Below are positions 59,516 to 64,000 of a stretch of 64,000 bases of DNA, one piece after another. Every line of letters starts with the position of its first letter. Positions within the stretch are counted from its first letter, which is position 1. A program made the position numbers and the translations under genes. The DNA comes from Membranipora membranacea (lineage: Eukaryota; Bryozoa; Gymnolaemata; Cheilostomatida; Membraniporidae): the NCBI GenBank assembly GCA_914767715.1, contig OU612071.1, forward strand, positions 11,949,493 to 12,013,492, written 5' to 3'. The notes beneath the pieces were generated by a model. That model was not told the DNA's origin and made no database searches. It saw only the letters and a list, made by a program, of their open reading frames with translations.

Positions 59516-61520
59516 ATGCCTCCAAGTCGCCGAAAGGGAAACCGCTTCAATGTTGGTGAGTAGCAAATACTGTAGAATAAGTAGATTATCAATGTAAATA
59601 TGTGAACATTCACAATTTTAGCTATTAGTCTCAGTGCTCAGACTTTTTTGCGTCACTGTAGTGGTGCACGCTATCAACCACCAACACTTTTAATGGTTGA
59701 TAGCGTGTGCAACTACAGCGACGCAACAAAAGCACTTAGACTACTCTAGAGTCTATGTAAAGACCTGATGTCTATGATATCAATTCAATATGTGTATTTC
59801 CTCACCAGGGTCGCTTCAGAAGACATCCCGGGAGCTAAAGAATGGTTACAAGGAGTTGGCAGAGACAAAGAAAGAGCTGAACAAAATCAAGCGCAAACTT
59901 GCTTATCAGGTAGGTAAAGAGTTGTTTACTCTGTCGATAACCTTATAGCGAGCCATTGATCATTGTAGTGTAACATTTGATTTACAAATATGGCAATAAT
60001 CAATTACGAAATTACTTTTCCTTGTCGTTGGCACTGATTATCTATTATTGATGCCTGAGCTGCCCATGTGTTATTCATTTAAATTAAAGTATATAGTTTA
60101 TGGCTGCTTATGCTTGTTACCGATGTGTTTTTAGAATGAGAAAAAGCAGGAGAAACAAGCTGAGCTTGAGACAACGAAAGCACCATACTGTCGCCCTACT
60201 GGAGTATACAAGGCGAGTCAGCTTGATGAGTCCGGAGATAGAATAGCCATATCAAGAACTGCAGCATGGGAGCGCAACAAAGCAACTGAGAAGGCATTAG
60301 AGAAAATACATGGTGTTGATCATTCAGCGGAAGGAGCATGGGCCCATGTGATTTGGAAGAGGGGCAAGAAAGACAATATTCTATCCCAGAGTAGAATGAT
60401 AAAGAAGTTCCGTACTAAGCCGACTCTACTCAGGAGCTTGAAGGTATTATACAAAGGTGGTGTCACATCAAAGCGAAAATATCAGTCGCTACGTAATAAC
60501 ACTCTAGATTTACTTCCGTACAGAAAAGTTATCCTTGAGACCGAGAAGATCACAAAGCCCTCACTTCATGATTTTACATCTATCGATGGCCACTACGTTG
60601 ATCTTCCGGCCCATCTTGTGAAGGTATTGGAGTTGTATTTGTCGATGGATGCAGACCCACAAGTGGAGTTTAAGTTGGATTGGCTTGGACGGCCAGGTCA
60701 CTTTCAGGTGGCCTTTGGTGGAGATGGGGCTCCTCTTGGTACAGCTGATGGTGCTGCCTCCTGTCTTATATCAGTGTTGAATGCCGGCAGACGAGTACTT
60801 AGTAGAGAGCACAACTTTCTAACTTGTTTAGCTGGTACAGCAAAAGAAAATCACCCGGACTTAGTTGACTATTATAGGAAAGTTAGAGTCTGGATCGCTG
60901 AACTTGAGAGGGATGGAGTGATCATCAATGGCACAACATACAAGGTGTCATTTGAGCTTCTCCCGGTGGACCAGAAGTTTCTCACCATTTTAGCAGGCGA
61001 ACTCTCCAACTCCTCAACTTATCCCACAACATTCGGTGACATACACAAAGACAAGCTCGGCACTCTATCGCCTGTCAGTCAACCATGGCTGTATGGAAAA
61101 CGAATAACTGATGCTGCCAAAGTATCCAAGTTTAAAGAGAAGAACAAAGTACGTACCAAGATAACACAGTTTATCAGCTCCCTTAGATCTCGCCAGGAGT
61201 TTGAGCCGCCTCTTGGAGAGGTAGTGGATAGGGCCCTAATAGATCCCTTACACATCAAAAACAATACATGGGAGAAAGTGAATGAGCTCATTCTAACTGA
61301 GGCCCTTCTCAATTCGCGTGCCAAAAAAACTGCAAAGCTAGAAGACCTACCTGAGACTGATCCTGTTAGCGTGTATAGTCGGTGCCTAAAGAATGGAGTG
61401 AAAGCAGGAAAAGTCCATAGAAAGTTTAGTAAATGGTATGATGTGGACAGAATTACACCAGGCGACGCCAAGTTTTGTCATGTGCGAAAGTTATTACAAG
61501 AGCTGAAATCCGTTTCCTGA
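59516..61520 (+). CDS. Three-exon gene, 508 aa, GGDGAP-motif protein, probably transposase-derived
   Basis: Exons 59516-59555 (MPPSRRKGNRFNV), 59809-59909 and 60135-61520 join in phase (40+101+1386 = 1527 nt) with donors gtgagt and gtaggt and acceptors ccag and tttag. Residues 14-60 are a Lys/Glu-rich helix; from about 70 the protein is globular. WLGRPGHFQVAFGGDGAPLG (Asp near 244), a short Leu/Val-rich region, ELERDG, then LLPVDQKF (Asp near 326) and AGELSNSS follow. The order DG.P, then a later PxD, recalls RNase H-fold DDE transposases, and I recall similar unnamed, repetitive ORFs in cnidarian and sponge genomes; both are from memory, not searched. No terminal inverted repeats were found around it. 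The sister copy in unit A has been deleted. Neither the third acidic residue nor a zinc-binding domain is clear. Confidence 0.65.
59647..59726. repeat. Foldback in intron 1 of the GGDGAP gene
   Basis: TTTGCGTCACTGTAGTGGTG ... CTATCAACCA pairs with TGGTTGATAGCG ... GCGACGCAA around a 13-base loop. Arms are about 33 bases with a few mismatches. Confidence 0.75.
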
Positions 61521-62932
61521 AACTGTAACACAATATCTTTTGACTACCGCTGGCAAAAACTGTCAGGTCAAGTCTGTTGCAAATGAACTGGACTTGGACT
61601 TAGATTTGCTAACCTACGTCAAGAGGATGAAGAAAATCCTTCACGCATCTACGTAAATAACGTTATATTGTTATCATTTTCACTGTGTTGCATACAGGGC
61701 CTAAATTTTTTATAAATGTTAGTATAGTCAAACAACTGAGAGCTTCTTGGTAAAATTAGCGGTTAACCTTACTCAAAGAATCTATGTTTAAGTACCACCG
61801 GTGGCTAAGAGTTGATTTTGAGCGAACTCAATTATCTCCACATTTTGGCCGGTGTTTCTGGTGCCTGTAAAGGAAAAAATGATGAAGACTGTCGTTAGAG
61901 GGGTTTTGCCATGTTATGATCAGGTGGTTTCAGTGAGCATATCAGATCATGTCACCTATCATATCTCAACCAGTCAGCTTAGCACGAACTGGCTGTGGTA
62001 TGGTTTGAAGGGAAAATATATGTGAACATTCACAAGACTTCACTAACCGCAAGTATGTAATTCTATTTCTTTAATTTACTTTATATTGCTGTTATTGTTG
62101 TGTGTCAGGTTTTGCTTGGTTGCCAAACAAATTTTTGTTGCAACACTCCTTAACCCTAAAGTGTATATGGAAATTGAACAATGGCACTGCCATACTGCTC
62201 TATTATAGAAGGTTGAATATCGGGACTCATGGATAACTCATTCCGCGTAAACTTTTTATGTAAAATAATAACACATTTTCTTCAAGGGGAGGGGGAAACA
62301 GTTATCAGTCTAAGATTGGACACGTCATTGAAAACTCAATACTAGAGGTGCTTGCTAATACAGTGAGTTGTAGCGTATACTTATATTATTGTAGCTGTAC
62401 TCACAACCAATCTTACATTTTCACAGCCGCACAGCTCTATAACATCTTATTGTAAAGCCATCATGTCCTTGCATCACTTTCACCTGCTTCGGTTTTGCTG
62501 TAATCAGATAAAATCAATTGTAGATGATGGCTTTTGGCCACTTAGAAATTTGAGACACACATCTTAGATACACCAATACAGCCTCCCCATTTCACCAAAA
62601 TTATATATATTTGAGATACTTTTACACACAACCTGTAGTAATTGAAATATTATTACACTCAACTAAGGCTTTCTGCATTGATAACTACTGAGTCATGATC
62701 ATAATTACTGCATGCTATGCTCAACTGTATTTATTCCAGTCATTATCTCTTTTAGCCAGCACAATAGCACACTATTTAAGTTGTAACTTGGAGAAGGTGG
62801 GGTCAAAACATTGGCATAGCTCTGGGAACTGGCGCGTTCTGGGCTGTCGCTGACACATAGTCGGAAAATCCTGACTGGCATTCTGGGATGCCATCTGCTT
62901 AGCTGGGAAAACCCATGACTGGTGGTATTCCA

Positions 62933-63190
62933 CTACATATATTGAGCATACATACAGATGGTTAAATGGCCATTACAATTAACTTGCTCAACTATCTGAC
63001 CTAACAAGGTTACACACTTATCACACACCATTGGTATCCAATCCATTCCATTCATACTCTCACCTGGACATACTGACTTACAAACTCGACATCTATCTCT
63101 CTGGTAATTATTATTTACATCTAAACCTTGCATACTGATATAAATCTTACCTGGGCTAAGTTGAACCACCTTGCGATTGCTTCCAACCAC
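62933..63190 (-). CDS. Doubtful 85-codon ORF with two CxxC pairs, copy in unit B
   Basis: MVGSNRKVVQLSPGK..., with CRVCKSVC and VCDKC, a possible zinc-binding pair. The same ORF occurs at 35148-35405. The two differ by a few changes, which appear to alter residues, so there is no sign of protein constraint, and the whole region is nearly identical at DNA level. A donor-like gtgagagt inside the ORF (after the second CxxC) suggests it could instead be part of a spliced exon. Treat as unproven. Confidence 0.25.
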   Translation of the reverse strand: MVGSNRKVVQLSPGKIYISMQGLDVNNNYQRDRCRVCKSVCPGESMNGMDWIPMVCDKCVTLLGQIVEQVNCNGHLTICMYAQYM

Positions 63191-64000
63191 ATATCACAAT
63201 ATTACATTTATTAATTCTGTTAGGTCATAGGTCTGGGGACTTTTGTACGTAACCAAAGATATGATCGGTTACTTTAAAAAGAATAAACTGGAAAAGTCTG
63301 TGTGTGAGCTGACAGTTTTCACAGACTCCCTATAACATAGCTTAGTTTTATTTTTTTAGTTTTACAGGCATCAGGCTAGCATCTATAACTTGTCTCATCT
63401 TTTGTTCAATTTGGATTTATGATTTTTACACACTAAATTTGCAACCGAAATCATTATTATGACTCCAAGTCCAAGCGGATTTGATTTCACATTCACTCCG
63501 GAGGCGGAGAGGCATTTTTGATCAGGCGGTGAGTGATCATGACCTGTTAGGGAGCTCGTTACCAAATCACGCAGTCATTGTTAAAAGAAACAGAATATGC
63601 AATTTGGGAACAAATTTTCGTATTTGACAGACCAAACAAGCGATGATTTTGAGCAAAGTGCGAGTGATGATTTGTTTAAAAAGCCTCGCTCGTTATAATT
63701 GGATGACCAGCTAGTGGATGACCAGCTAGTGATCTCAGTTCCTAATGGCTGACTATTTGATGAATATACGATTATGTACACTCTGAATAAACTATTTGGG
63801 AACAATAGGACAAATATTGATGAATGAATGCCAAGACTGAGCAATCCAGAACAAGATGCGCCTATACGCTGCTAAAACTAAACGCCTAAACATTGCTCTG
63901 ATGAAAATATTATGGTCCAACACCTCTCTTCATTTCCCCATTGCTTTACATGCGAATTATATTGACTTCCCACCTCCAAAAGCCTCCAGGTTCTTTCAAT

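Larger units (their letters stand above)
46640..63900 (+). repeat. Duplicated unit B
   Basis: Counterpart of unit A in the same orientation, holding gene 3 and the intact GGDGAP gene. The 3' edge also matches unit 0 near 6370-6960 (gggagctcgttaccaaatca), so the three units share their right ends. Confidence 0.7.

Overview
The window looks like AT-rich nuclear DNA of an invertebrate animal. Genes are split by GT-AG introns, exons are small and sparse, CUB-like domains (essentially metazoan) are present, and the space between genes is filled with tRNA-derived SINEs, short terminal-inverted-repeat (TIR) elements and microsatellites. A sponge or cnidarian-grade animal would fit, but nothing here fixes the species. 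No operons, ribosome binding sites, CRISPR arrays or intact tRNA genes were found.

The main content is a head-to-tail array of three related genes, all on the + strand. Gene 1 is only its 3' end (1-2120). Gene 2 (18042-29004) and gene 3 (47099-53819) can be assembled completely as nine exons each, with every phase consistent, giving 743 and 780 residues. Each encodes a predicted type II membrane protein: a short basic cytoplasmic end, one transmembrane helix, several small stalk modules, a long repetitive glycosylatable stalk, and a C-terminal CUB-like domain split over two exons. Internal junctions up to the CUB exons are all phase 1, and two modules are duplicated as whole exons: an 81-nt module three times in gene 2 and once in gene 3, and a 99-nt module twice in gene 3 and absent in gene 2. 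The genes sit in large duplicated units (unit 0 up to about 7000, unit A about 17400-35885, unit B about 46640-63900).

Downstream of the CUB genes, units A and B share a block (about 29775-35640 and 55030-63430) that I do not see in unit 0. In unit B this block carries a three-exon gene (59516-61520, 508 residues) with a conserved-looking GGDGAP motif, probably transposase-derived. In unit A the same gene has been removed by a deletion of about 2.6 kb, leaving only its last 15 codons. The block also holds a few short ORFs shared by both copies, whose status is doubtful.

The spacers (about 7000-17400 and 36000-46640) hold SINEs, foldback and TIR elements, tandem repeats, and one broken, probably transposon-derived gene at 36709-38740. 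By eye, the membrane-distal CUB exons of genes 2 and 3 differ far more than the introns around them, which fits a family of rapidly diverging surface recognition proteins. That is inference from sequence only.
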